Made by a program: the position numbers and the translations under genes. The notes under the pieces were generated by a model, which was not told the DNA's origin, did not search any database, and saw nothing but the letters and a program-made list of their open reading frames with translations. Below are positions 30,611-38,843 of a DNA stretch of 64,000 bases, one piece after another (the first letter of the stretch is position 1; each line of letters begins with the position of its first letter). The stretch is from Gracilimonas sp. (GTDB lineage Bacteria; Bacteroidota; Rhodothermia; Balneolales; Balneolaceae), in the NCBI RefSeq assembly GCF_040218225.1, contig NZ_JAVJQO010000006.1, positions 62,001-126,000 on the forward strand, given 5' to 3'.

Positions 30611-31342
30611 ATGAAATTACTTAAGAAAAATATCGTCTTTCTTCTGATGCTTTCAGGTTTCTTCTCTCTTAATACCACTGATGAACTTTTAGCTCAGACT
30701 GATGAAGCCAGCAAAGCTCAATATGCTATCTGGCGTGGAAATACCAGCGTAATGCAGACTAAGAATGATGAAGTACGTGGATCTCAGTTCTACAATGACG
30801 AGTGGAAATCAGGAAAAGTCATCTTCAGAGATAAAACTGTATCAGATGAACTCCCCCTTAAATACAACTCGTATGAGAACCTGCTCATCTTTAAAGATGG
30901 TGAACTCATGCGTGTATTTGAGCCTACGGATATTCAGGGATTCATTTTTTTGAATGAAAAAGGAGAGGTAACTGAACGATTTATGAATGGGATATATGAA
31001 AAAGAATATGACATTCAGCCTACCCAACTTTTACGCGTTATTTATAATGGAGACACCAAACTCCTTGCCAAACACAAAATTTTCTTCTCCAAAAATGCCG
31101 GCCGTGATCCTTTCAGTAACGTTTCTTACAGCGAGTTTAAAGAAAAGACTGATTATTTCATTCTCCAGCAAAACGGAGATGTGAAAGAAACCCGTATTCG
31201 GCAAAAGAATCTAATTCGTGATTTAGCTAATCATAAAAAAGAACTTAAAGAATTCGTCAAGTCTTCGGATATGAAGGTTAAATCAGAAAAAGAAGCTATA
31301 GCCCTTTTAAATTTCTATGACCAATTGGGAAGCGCTCAATAA
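30611..31342 (+). CDS. Exported hypothetical protein
   Basis: A 243-residue protein with a signal peptide (KKNIVFLLMLSGFFSLNTTDELLAQ). The mature part is charged, with many Lys, Glu and Asp. It includes [20 protein letters not shown] and a C-terminal helix-rich tail (LIRDLANHKKELKEFVKSS). I do not recognise a family. Its strands suggest a periplasmic beta-rich protein. The start is ATG at 30611. It converges on acyP with a 17-bp gap. Exported location is well supported; role unknown. Confidence 0.75.
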   Translation: MKLLKKNIVFLLMLSGFFSLNTTDELLAQTDEASKAQYAIWRGNTSVMQTKNDEVRGSQFYNDEWKSGKVIFRDKTVSDELPLKYNSYENLLIFKDGELMRVFEPTDIQGFIFLNEKGEVTERFMNGIYEKEYDIQPTQLLRVIYNGDTKLLAKHKIFFSKNAGRDPFSNVSYSEFKEKTDYFILQQNGDVKETRIRQKNLIRDLANHKKELKEFVKSSDMKVKSEKEAIALLNFYDQLGSAQ

Positions 31343-31359
31343 TAATCGCAAGAGCTGGT

Positions 31360-31629
31360 TCAAAACCTGACATCGAAAGTAGTGTATGATTCGCCGCTAT
31401 TCTCCTCTTTCACGTCCAGGTTTTGAACATAGGCTGAGCGTGGTCCTTTCTTACATTTTTCAATGAGCTGATTCACCAGTTTTTCATCTCCCTGCAAAAC
31501 AGCTTCAACCCTGCCATCCTGCAGATTCTTGACCCAGCCCTTAACCCCGAGCGACCGTGCGTTCGTTTTTGTGAAATGCCGGAATCCCACACCCTGAACA
31601 CGTCCAGATATGAAAATATGTTTCTTCAC
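31360..31629 (-). CDS. acyP: Acylphosphatase
   Basis: Hydrolyses acyl phosphates to carboxylate and phosphate. The 89-residue protein has the full signature GRVQGVGFRHF with the phosphate-binding Arg17, and GWVKNLQDGRVEAVLQG with the catalytic Asn35. Length is normal for the family. The start is GTG at 31629, supported by the position of the first beta strand (KHIFISG). It is a single gene, convergent with the exported protein. Confidence 0.95.
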   Translation of the reverse strand: MKKHIFISGRVQGVGFRHFTKTNARSLGVKGWVKNLQDGRVEAVLQGDEKLVNQLIEKCKKGPRSAYVQNLDVKEENSGESYTTFDVRF

Positions 31630-31721
31630 AAATCTACCTTTTTGTATTTAATGTTCTATTTTAAGCCTGTTAGTATTATAAAATGGTTTCTTTACCTTAG
31701 AGTTCAATTATTTTCAAGAAT

Positions 31722-32654
31722 ATGACATTAACCCAGCTTTCTTACATCGTTGCTGTTGATAAACACCGGCATTTTGCCACAGCAGCCCAAAAAATATACA
31801 TCACCCAGCCTACCCTTAGTATGCAGATTCAGAAGCTGGAGGATGAACTTGGTGTACTTATATTTGATCGTTCAAAGACGCCGGTTGTTCCCACTGCCAT
31901 GGGTGAAGAAATCATCGAGCAGGCCAAGCTTATTCTGAGCGGAGCCAAGCATATCGAAGATATGGTGGCCGTTCAGGGAGACAATCTCCGGGGCACCTTT
32001 CGTGTGGGGATCATCCCAACCATTGCCCCTTATTTAGTTCCTCTTTTCCTGAAATCTTTTGTAGACACCTATCCGGAGGTTGAACTCATTTTTGAAGAAG
32101 CCCTAACCGCAGAAGTGCTGAAAGGACTGAACGAAGACTATTTTGATGTCGGCATCATAGCTACACCCACCGACAAGCACATGTATGAAAAAGACCTGTT
32201 CCTGGAACCTTTCCTGGGATATGTAAGTGCCGATCATGAACTGGCCAAAAAAGACAAGCTTTGCATCGACGATCTCTACAAAGAAGATCTTTGGCTGCTG
32301 AATGAAGGCCACTGCTTCCGCGACCAAACCATCAAGATCTGCAAGCAGAATAACGAGAAGCTCAATAAAGCGCCGATCATTTTTGAAAGCGGCAACCTGG
32401 AAACGCTCAAGCGCCTGGTGGAACAGAACTTTGGTATCACCCTGATGCCCTACCTCGCGATGAATGATTACGACACCCGCTGTGCCAATGGGGTTGTAAA
32501 ACAGTTTGAGGACCCGATTCCATCCCGTAAAATCCGGCTTGTGTACAGCCGCGAGTTTTTGAAGAAAAACCTGATTGAAGCCTTTGCCGATATCATAAAA
32601 AGCTCCATACCTGAAGAGCTGGAATCACAAGACGAGGCCATGGTCATCGAGTAA
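31722..32654 (+). CDS. oxyR: Hydrogen peroxide-sensing transcription regulator OxyR (LysR family)
   Basis: LysR-type regulator of 310 residues. The N-terminal helix-turn-helix is FATAAQKIYITQPTLSMQIQKLEDELG. The sensor region GHCFRDQTIKIC holds Cys198 and Cys207, nine residues apart exactly as the E. coli OxyR Cys199/Cys208 pair that forms the peroxide-induced disulfide. ESGNLETLKRLVEQNFGITLMP is the matching effector-domain stretch. It should activate peroxide-defence genes. Its stop TAA overlaps the start of the terC-like gene by one base (TAATG), so the two are coupled. Target genes are not visible here. Confidence 0.93.
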   Translation: MTLTQLSYIVAVDKHRHFATAAQKIYITQPTLSMQIQKLEDELGVLIFDRSKTPVVPTAMGEEIIEQAKLILSGAKHIEDMVAVQGDNLRGTFRVGIIPTIAPYLVPLFLKSFVDTYPEVELIFEEALTAEVLKGLNEDYFDVGIIATPTDKHMYEKDLFLEPFLGYVSADHELAKKDKLCIDDLYKEDLWLLNEGHCFRDQTIKICKQNNEKLNKAPIIFESGNLETLKRLVEQNFGITLMPYLAMNDYDTRCANGVVKQFEDPIPSRKIRLVYSREFLKKNLIEAFADIIKSSIPEELESQDEAMVIE

Positions 32655-33598
32655 TGGAACACAGCCTCACGCTCTGGATTGTTTTCAACATTTTTATTGT
32701 AGCCATGCTGATTATAGACCTGATGGTCTTTAATCGCAATGAACATGAAATCAGCATCAAGGAATCATTGGTATGGACAGGGGTCTGGATTTTCCTTGCC
32801 TGTGTATTTGGTGTCGGGATTTACTTCTATATGGACCCGGCCAGCTCTCTCGATTACTTCACCGGCTACCTGATTGAGAAATCCCTCAGCGTAGATAACA
32901 TCTTCGTGTTTATCCTTGTGTTCTCCTATTTCGGCGTTCCGCCTAAGTACCAGCATAAAGTGCTTTTCTGGGGGATTTTCGGAGCACTCGTTCTTCGGTT
33001 CCTGTTCATCTTTTTAGGAGTGGCTCTCATCGAACGCTTTGAATGGATCGTCTACATCTTCGGAGCATTCCTGGTTTATACCGGATTGAAAATGGCTTTT
33101 GAGACGGAAAAGGAAGTCCACCCCGAGCGTAACCCGCTGCTCAAACTGACACGAAAATTTATCCCCGTCACTAACAAATTTGACGGACCGCATTTCCTCA
33201 CCCGCGTCAATGGAAAGCTGATGGCTACCCCGCTTTTTGTGGTACTTATTGTGATTGAAACAACCGATGTGGTATTTGCCATCGACTCCATTCCCGCCAT
33301 CCTCGCCATCACCACCGATGAGTTCCTGGTATACAGCTCCAACGCCTTCGCCATTTTAGGATTGCGCGCCCTGTACTTTGCGCTAAACGGGGTGATGAAA
33401 CTGTTCCACTACCTGCACTACGGCTTGGCGGCGATCCTTTCTTTTGTGGGAATCAAAATGCTGATTGCTGATTTTTATCACGTTCCCACTCCCTGGGCAC
33501 TTGGCTTTGTAGGATTTGCCTTGACTGCTTCTATTGTCGCTTCCATGCTATTTCCCAAAGAAGATGCTGAAATACCACAGGCCCCGGAAGAAGAGTAG
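32654..33598 (+). CDS. TerC/Alx-family membrane protein
   Basis: A 314-residue polytopic inner-membrane protein with about eight or nine hydrophobic helices. Family features are EKSLSVDNIFVFILVFSYF (with the conserved Asp-Asn) and VVLIVIETTDVVFAIDSIPAIL (with the conserved Glu and Asp residues). Characterised TerC/Alx/MeeY proteins export Mn2+ or support metalation of exported enzymes. The start overlaps the oxyR stop. A link between peroxide sensing and manganese handling is plausible and known in principle in other bacteria, but for this pair it is inference. Confidence 0.92.
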   Translation: MEHSLTLWIVFNIFIVAMLIIDLMVFNRNEHEISIKESLVWTGVWIFLACVFGVGIYFYMDPASSLDYFTGYLIEKSLSVDNIFVFILVFSYFGVPPKYQHKVLFWGIFGALVLRFLFIFLGVALIERFEWIVYIFGAFLVYTGLKMAFETEKEVHPERNPLLKLTRKFIPVTNKFDGPHFLTRVNGKLMATPLFVVLIVIETTDVVFAIDSIPAILAITTDEFLVYSSNAFAILGLRALYFALNGVMKLFHYLHYGLAAILSFVGIKMLIADFYHVPTPWALGFVGFALTASIVASMLFPKEDAEIPQAPEEE

Positions 33599-33622
33599 GC
33601 TGACCTTGCTTTCCACCTTCGC

Positions 33623-33683
33623 TGTCATCCTGAGCGAAGTGATTTATTTTTAGGACTCGCTGTAAAACGCGAAGGATCTCAAA
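33623..33683. repeat. Half-copy of palindromic intergenic repeat A
   Basis: TGTCATCCTGAG at 33623-33634 and GAAGGATCTCAAA at 33671-33683 are the same words, in the same order, as the left arm of the full element at 34086-34238. The right arm is missing. It lies between the convergent terC-like and DUF3185-like genes. Confidence 0.75.
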
Positions 33684-33713
33684 CTCAATTCTGGAAAACA
33701 GATCAAACTTTGG

Positions 33714-33911
33714 CTACTTTTTCTTAGCCAGCCTCGATCCACCTAAAATAACAGCTACAACTCCAACAACAAGCATCACGATAGCATCGGTAGAGCCCGA
33801 TCCGCCAAAGGCTTGATCAAGTTCTGAACCCAGCGAGTTGTATTCCTGGTAACCAAAATAAAGAAGGAGAGCGCCGGCGAGGAGGAGTGCAATAGCAACA
33901 ATGCGATTCAT
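33714..33911 (-). CDS. Small two-helix membrane protein (DUF3185-like)
   Basis: A 65-residue protein with two transmembrane helices (about residues 3-20 and 44-60), a glycine/serine loop between them and a basic C-terminal tail (RLAKKK). It resembles DUF3185 proteins in length and pattern. The start is ATG at 33911. Function is unknown. It lies between two repeat elements and is convergent with the terC-like gene. Confidence 0.68.
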   Translation of the reverse strand: MNRIVAIALLLAGALLLYFGYQEYNSLGSELDQAFGGSGSTDAIVMLVVGVVAVILGGSRLAKKK

Positions 33912-34486
33912 AGCAGAGGTTTTTTAGGGTTGTATTCTATCTAAGCATTCTGGCAAACAAGCGCAATATGCAAATCGGATGGCTGTATTCTGAGAGTCTT
34001 TTTTTTAATTTGTCTTCACTCTTCATTTCTAAACCCTGTCCTTTCTCTGGCGCTTGAGTAAAGGAAAACTTTATGAACTACTTAAGTTGTCATCCTGAGC
34101 GCCCCATTTTTTACCAGAGATTTCCAGGCATGAACGCGAAGGATCTCAAATTCAGACATGCCAAATAATTCAACCTTTGAGATCCTTCGTGTTAAACTAC
34201 GTGCCCCTCGCTTAGTACTACGCACTCAGGATGACAACATCTGGGTTTTGGCCAGGACAAGAGGCCAGCCATTACCGGAATCAAATAGATACTACTACGA
34301 ATCACAAAAGACATAAGCATCGATTGGAGAAGACATGCTTATGTTTTGAAATTTTCGTCTATATGTTCCTGAATTTCTGTCTAGACGAAATTATTTTTTC
34401 TTCTAAATGAAAGTTTGAGTTACTCCAGCGGTAAGTGGAAGAATGGTTTAGACTAGTGTTATTAGTATTAGAACAGCCGAACGAAA
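33912..34486. other. 575-bp intergenic region holding repeat A
   Basis: No open frame here has coding character. Most of its centre is the palindromic element at 34086-34238. The right part is A/T rich and includes a second short inverted pair around 34355-34390 built on TTCGTCTA and TAGACGAA. The boundary with the nuclease-like gene is at 34487. Confidence 0.6.
34086..34238. repeat. Palindromic intergenic repeat A (full copy)
   Basis: A 153-bp inverted repeat. GTTGTCATCCTGAG at 34086-34099 is the exact reverse complement of CTCAGGATGACAAC at 34225-34238. Inner arms GAAGGATCTCAAA (34138-34150) and TTTGAGATCCTTC (34176-34188) also match perfectly. It has no coding capacity. It looks like a mobilised, non-autonomous element or REP-like hairpin. 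Confidence 0.88.
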
Positions 34487-35635
34487 TTAGAAATTTGGAA
34501 TAAACCAATCCTCAGGTATACCAAGGACTTCGCTAACTTTTTTTCCAGGAAACTCTATTATCCTGTCAGTTTTTAATTCTATTCTTTTAAGATCAATCAT
34601 ATTCATATCTATTGATTTATTCGAAAAGGGATGCTTTACTAACCAATGTTCTGCAACATGTAAGTTTGAAGGAAAAATCCTGGTAAAAAACACACCGGAT
34701 AATCTTTTATAATTTGGATTTAAACCATCACCAAAAAACCCTTCTAACTCTCTTTGAATGCTCACAGGTTTTTTGTTCTCAAAAATGACTTTTTCTCTCC
34801 CAAATAAAGTATCGTAAATATTATGTTGGCTAAGTATATGATCACCAACATAGTTAATAAATACAATGAACGGTTTATTCAGTTTTCCATAGTAACCTGC
34901 CTTCTTTGATAAGGCGTTAGTTAAAACCTCAACTATATTATTCCATTTTACTCCATAATCTCCATATACGCCAATTGAACCCTTTCTATCTTTTCTCCCC
35001 CTAAATTCTTTTTTTATTGGTATTAAAGTTACTTCTAATTTTACTTTCTCATTTTCATAGATAATTTGTGGTCCAAACCTGTCTAAATATTTGTTCTTAT
35101 TTTCAATTACCTCATCCGGATCAAATTTTTTGATTTCATTCTCAATGTATACTGAGATTTTCTTTTCGCTGGGCGATTTTATCTTTTTTAAAACAAATTC
35201 ATTTATACTGAGATAGAAATTTGGAGTATTAATTCTATTAAGCCTATCCAATACTCTTGCTCTAATTTTATTATGTGCATTTTCAGTATCATCTTTTATG
35301 GCTTTAGCCTCTACATAAATCTCATCTACTCCCTTTTTCATTAAAAAATCTGGTGACTTCTTAGAATCTGGTAATGATGGGTGGATTTCGATTTCATAGC
35401 CCATTTTTTTGAATAATTGAAAAACTACTAACTCAAAAAAGCAACTCTCAAATTCATACTCCAACCTACTCTGTAAATTGTTTTTGTCTTCTTCAGGGTA
35501 GTTTTCAAACCATTTATTTAATAAAGTTCTCACTTTAACTGCTAATTCTGTAGCACTCCGATCATAATATTCAAACGTACTCTCTTGGTGTTTGGCCAAT
35601 GAAAAGTCATTTCTTTCTTTTTCTTCAAAAAGCAT
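34487..35635 (-). CDS. Putative PD-(D/E)XK-type nuclease, orphan
   Basis: A 382-residue protein with no close family that I recognise. The segment at about residues 65-115 has the PD-(D/E)XK pattern: an upstream Glu-rich helix (YEFESCFFELVVFQLFKKMGY), SPDFL with the motif Asp, then IYVEAKAI giving E-x-K on the next strand. The rest is mixed alpha/beta with many Lys, Ile and Asn. The gene is visibly richer in A/T than its neighbours and stands alone between palindromic repeats, which suggests acquisition by transfer. It could be a restriction-like or defence nuclease; no methylase or partner is adjacent. The start is ATG at 35635. Confidence 0.68.
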   Translation of the reverse strand: MLFEEKERNDFSLAKHQESTFEYYDRSATELAVKVRTLLNKWFENYPEEDKNNLQSRLEYEFESCFFELVVFQLFKKMGYEIEIHPSLPDSKKSPDFLMKKGVDEIYVEAKAIKDDTENAHNKIRARVLDRLNRINTPNFYLSINEFVLKKIKSPSEKKISVYIENEIKKFDPDEVIENKNKYLDRFGPQIIYENEKVKLEVTLIPIKKEFRGRKDRKGSIGVYGDYGVKWNNIVEVLTNALSKKAGYYGKLNKPFIVFINYVGDHILSQHNIYDTLFGREKVIFENKKPVSIQRELEGFFGDGLNPNYKRLSGVFFTRIFPSNLHVAEHWLVKHPFSNKSIDMNMIDLKRIELKTDRIIEFPGKKVSEVLGIPEDWFIPNF

Positions 35636-35964
35636 GTCCTAACTATTTTGTAAAACCTTATCGAAATTAATACAACCTAAAAATCATATGGAACAATTTC
35701 TTACAAAAAGTTAAACGAAATAACATGCCACGAACTGTCACCCGCTCTTCTTAGTTTAGGGTAGTGAATGAATTGAATAACAGATAAGACTGTCATTGCG
35801 AGGAGCCTACACAAGCTGTAAACAGGACTAAATAGTTAAACGACGAAGCAATCTCCCGGAAACGAATTCCTAAATAATTCTGGGAGATCGCCGCGTCGTA
35901 AACCCTACATTTCGAATTCAAACCTTGTTACCTCCTCGCAATGACAGCCCATATTTAAACACAC
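35636..35964. other. 329-bp intergenic region holding repeat B
   Basis: It separates the divergent nuclease-like and exonuclease genes. About half is the inverted repeat at 35791-35946, whose right end lies 18 bp before the exonuclease ATG. The left 150 bp are A/T rich and probably contain the nuclease promoter. No coding frame is convincing. Confidence 0.6.
35791..35946. repeat. Palindromic intergenic repeat B
   Basis: TGTCATTGCGAGGAG at 35791-35805 is the exact reverse complement of CTCCTCGCAATGACA at 35932-35946. Inner arms at 35841-35857 (CGACGAAGCAATCTCCC) and 35882-35898 match imperfectly. Length is 156 bp. The end words resemble a non-coding repeat seen in many bacteria. Confidence 0.88.
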
Positions 35965-36957
35965 ATGCTCAAAATCACCAAGGCCGGAAATCATGGAATA
36001 TTGCTGCCCCAGCTGGGCATTGGGCTGGACTATAGCGGAAAGCAGGCGAAACACGTGTTTGTCTCTCACGGTCATGCGGATCATATTCCCTGGAGCTCCA
36101 ATGCCAAAGCAGTGTATGCCACTCCACCTACCAAAAAATTCATGACTCTCCGGGGCGCCAAATACGAGGTGCGGGAACTCCCCTTTAAGCAATCTATAGA
36201 AACTGAGAACGCCAGAGTTACTTTCTATCCTGCCGGACATATTCTCGGCTCCGCCATGACGTTCGTGGAATCCGACTTCGGCAACCTGCTCTACACCGGT
36301 GATTACCGCACCCCTCCCTCTCCCGCCACCGAAGGTTTCGAACTCCCCGATGCTCAAATCGACAGTTTTATCACCGAAGCGACCTTTAGTCTGCCCGTGT
36401 ATAAATGGCAAAGCTATGATGAACTGAAAGCAGACATTTACGGCTTCGCGAAGTCCGCTTTGGATGAAGGATATACACCGGTTTTTCTGGCGTACAATCT
36501 CGGAAAGGCACAGGAGATCATGCATTTGGTAAAGGATTTAAATCACCCCGTGCAGATTCACGGAGCCGGCTTCAAGCTGTGTGATGTCTATGAAGAGAAA
36601 GGCATCGATCTCGGCCGTTATGAGACTTACGACCGGGAGACCTGCGAAGGCAAAATCCTGATTTGTCCAAGTTCGGCCGTCAATAATGGCTTTGCATCCA
36701 ACGTCCGTAAGAAGCGCATTGCCTACTGCAGCGGCTGGGCGGCTATGGAGTCGAGGCGAAGTCAGCTTACCGCCGATAAACTCATTCCCATTTCCGACCA
36801 CCTGGATTTCTTTGAACTGATTTCCCTCTGCGAACAACTTCAGCCCAAGATGACTTACATCACGCACACCCCAAATCCCAATGTGGTTAAGCATTATTTG
36901 GACCAGCGTAATATTCCATCTCAGTTTTTGGGTATGGAGGTGCAGGAGGATGATTGA
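35965..36957 (+). CDS. DNA ligase-associated exonuclease, metallo-beta-lactamase fold
   Basis: A 330-residue MBL-fold nuclease of the beta-CASP-like group annotated as ligase-associated exonuclease (TIGR04122-type). It has the metal motif VSHGHADHI (HxHxDH), PAGHILGSAM, YTGDYR and the late His of SDHLDFFEL. It would process DNA ends before sealing. The ATP-dependent ligase follows after an inverted repeat, matching the known pairing. The helicase and metallophosphoesterase that often complete this repair set are not in the window. The start is ATG at 35965. Confidence 0.88.
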   Translation: MLKITKAGNHGILLPQLGIGLDYSGKQAKHVFVSHGHADHIPWSSNAKAVYATPPTKKFMTLRGAKYEVRELPFKQSIETENARVTFYPAGHILGSAMTFVESDFGNLLYTGDYRTPPSPATEGFELPDAQIDSFITEATFSLPVYKWQSYDELKADIYGFAKSALDEGYTPVFLAYNLGKAQEIMHLVKDLNHPVQIHGAGFKLCDVYEEKGIDLGRYETYDRETCEGKILICPSSAVNNGFASNVRKKRIAYCSGWAAMESRRSQLTADKLIPISDHLDFFELISLCEQLQPKMTYITHTPNPNVVKHYLDQRNIPSQFLGMEVQEDD

Positions 36958-36960
36958 GGG

Positions 36961-37097
36961 AATTAAAAATTCAAAATTTAAAATTAAAGATGGGTCAACA
37001 CTTGAATTTATAAAACCACCTAAGCCTTCGGAAACTATTCCTTCCGCTTTAACTAAACCGAAACCAATTTTTAATCTTTAATTTTGAATTTTTAATT
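36961..37097. repeat. Inverted repeat between exonuclease and ligase genes
   Basis: AATTAAAAATTCAAAATT at 36961-36978 is the exact reverse complement of AATTTTGAATTTTTAATT at 37080-37097. The 101 bp between hold no gene. The 18-bp arms on a 137-bp unit look like a small mobile or hairpin element placed inside a likely operon. Confidence 0.82.
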
Positions 37098-37115
37098 GAA
37101 CAGGATCATAAACTC

Positions 37116-38843
37116 GTGACAACCTCAAACATTCATACCTTCCACACATTGGCTAAAACCGCGCAGGAGATTAACGAGACGCGGGGTAGCAATGCCAAGA
37201 TCAAAATTTGTGCACAGTATTTTAAGTCGCTGGAAAAGGATGAGGATTTGAGAAGAGCCGCTCAATTTTTAGGTGAGGGAGCTTTTTCTGATGTGTCCGG
37301 AAAACGGGCGTCAGTTGGGAGCCGAACCTATTCCACCCTGGCTGCCGAAATCTGTGAAATCAACTACGAGAAAGTATTCAAGCCTTCCAAAACAGCAACC
37401 GGAAGTTCCTCAGAAACCATCGAGAAGCTGTTCAATAATATCCTGGAGGCGAGAAAGAAATGGCTTCCCAAAGCATTGACACTGAAACAGGTAGAAGATC
37501 TTTTTAATCGGCTCTACGAGGTTTCTTCCCGAGCCGACAAGCAGGACATCCTGAAAGACGCGTGGTCGCAGATGACTCCACTTGAAGTCAAATACTTCCT
37601 GCGAATTATGGGACGGGGTTCACTGCGTATCGGATTTGAATCAAAGAGTATTGTTTCTGCAATCGCCAAAGCCTTCAAACACAAGGTAGAGGAAGTGCGC
37701 TATGTGCACATGATTACCGGGAGTATTGGAAAAACTGCGGTGCTGGCTAAAATCAATCAGCTTGATGAAGCCCGGTTTACCCTGTTTCAACCCATTTCCT
37801 TTATGCTGGCCTCCCCGATTGAAAGCCGGTCCGTAGAGGATTACAGCGTCTATGTAGCTGAAGAGAAATTTGACGGGATGCGCTGTCAGCTGCATGTTTC
37901 AGGTAAAAAAGTTCAGATCTATTCCCGGGATTTGAATGAAATCACCCATTCCTTCCCCGAGATTGTGGAATTCTTTGCAGAACGAGCGTTACCGGAGCTG
38001 GTGCTGGATGGAGAAATCTGTGTATTCAAAGACGATACCATCCTGCCCTTTCAGCTTCTTCAAAAACGTATGGGATTGAAGAAGCCGTCTAAAAAAATCC
38101 TTCAGAAATATCCCACCCTTCTGATTTCATATGATGTGCTCTTTCATGACGGTAAGCCCATTTTTGAACATACGTTATCGGAAAGGCGAAGTCTATTGAG
38201 TAAGCTTTCCGAAAAACATAATCTTCCGATTACCACCCAGCAGGAGATTCAATCCAAAGAGCAGATTGAAGAACTGTTTGATCTGGCCCTTGCTCATGGT
38301 AACGAAGGACTCATGCTGAAGCAGAAGAAATCAACGTATGAATACGGACAGCGGCGGAAGTCGTGGTTGAAAGTGAAAAAACCCAGCGGCTCCATCGATA
38401 CCATCATGATGTACGCCCACACCGGAAGCGGGAAACGAGGCGGTACCTATTCCGACTTTACCCTCGGTGTTTCGGTCAGGGATGATGAACGGTATGAGGA
38501 AGAATTTATCCCTATTGGGAAAGCCTATGGCGGCTACAGTGATGAAGAACTGAAAAAGATGAACGACCGCATCAAAGAAATTACCGCAGAGAAATATGGC
38601 CCTACCCTGGGTTTATATCCGGATATTGTGGTGGAACTGGAATTTGATGATATACAGGTGAACAAGAGAACCAAGGCTAATTACACGCTCCGGTTCCCGC
38701 GTTTCAAGGCCATCCGCTGGGATCTATCTCCCGATGATGTGGATACGCTTAAAGACGTGGAACGACTGTACCAGGAAAAAATAGATCAGGAGCGGCTCAA
38801 GCAGGATAAAAATCCTTCTTTCAAAATTAATCGACGAGACTAG
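37116..38843 (+). CDS. ATP-dependent DNA ligase
   Basis: A 575-residue ligase that seals DNA nicks through a lysyl-AMP intermediate. The N-terminal DNA-binding domain (about residues 1-200) precedes the nucleotidyltransferase core. Motif I is EEKFDGMRCQ with Lys251. Other blocks are ELVLDGEICVF (motif III), GNEGLMLKQ (motif IV) and SWLKVKK (motif V), then an OB domain. It is of the archaeal/LigB-like type, distinct from the NAD-dependent replicative LigA. The start is GTG at 37116, with homology beginning within about ten residues. It is paired with the upstream exonuclease for repair. Its stop abuts the convergent gene. Confidence 0.93.
   Translation: MTTSNIHTFHTLAKTAQEINETRGSNAKIKICAQYFKSLEKDEDLRRAAQFLGEGAFSDVSGKRASVGSRTYSTLAAEICEINYEKVFKPSKTATGSSSETIEKLFNNILEARKKWLPKALTLKQVEDLFNRLYEVSSRADKQDILKDAWSQMTPLEVKYFLRIMGRGSLRIGFESKSIVSAIAKAFKHKVEEVRYVHMITGSIGKTAVLAKINQLDEARFTLFQPISFMLASPIESRSVEDYSVYVAEEKFDGMRCQLHVSGKKVQIYSRDLNEITHSFPEIVEFFAERALPELVLDGEICVFKDDTILPFQLLQKRMGLKKPSKKILQKYPTLLISYDVLFHDGKPIFEHTLSERRSLLSKLSEKHNLPITTQQEIQSKEQIEELFDLALAHGNEGLMLKQKKSTYEYGQRRKSWLKVKKPSGSIDTIMMYAHTGSGKRGGTYSDFTLGVSVRDDERYEEEFIPIGKAYGGYSDEELKKMNDRIKEITAEKYGPTLGLYPDIVVELEFDDIQVNKRTKANYTLRFPRFKAIRWDLSPDDVDTLKDVERLYQEKIDQERLKQDKNPSFKINRRD

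Noticed and set aside
33600-35964. Possible insertion sequence or integrative element
   Set aside because: Inverted repeats are present, but there is no transposase or integrase and no target-site duplication I can identify, so only repeats are reported.
35905-36525. Minus-strand open frame of 206 codons over the exonuclease gene
   Set aside because: The plus-strand frame has a full metallo-beta-lactamase motif set; the antisense one has none.
36881-37081. Open frame spanning the exonuclease end and the inverted repeat
   Set aside because: Mostly runs through the exonuclease 3' end in another frame and through the repeat itself.
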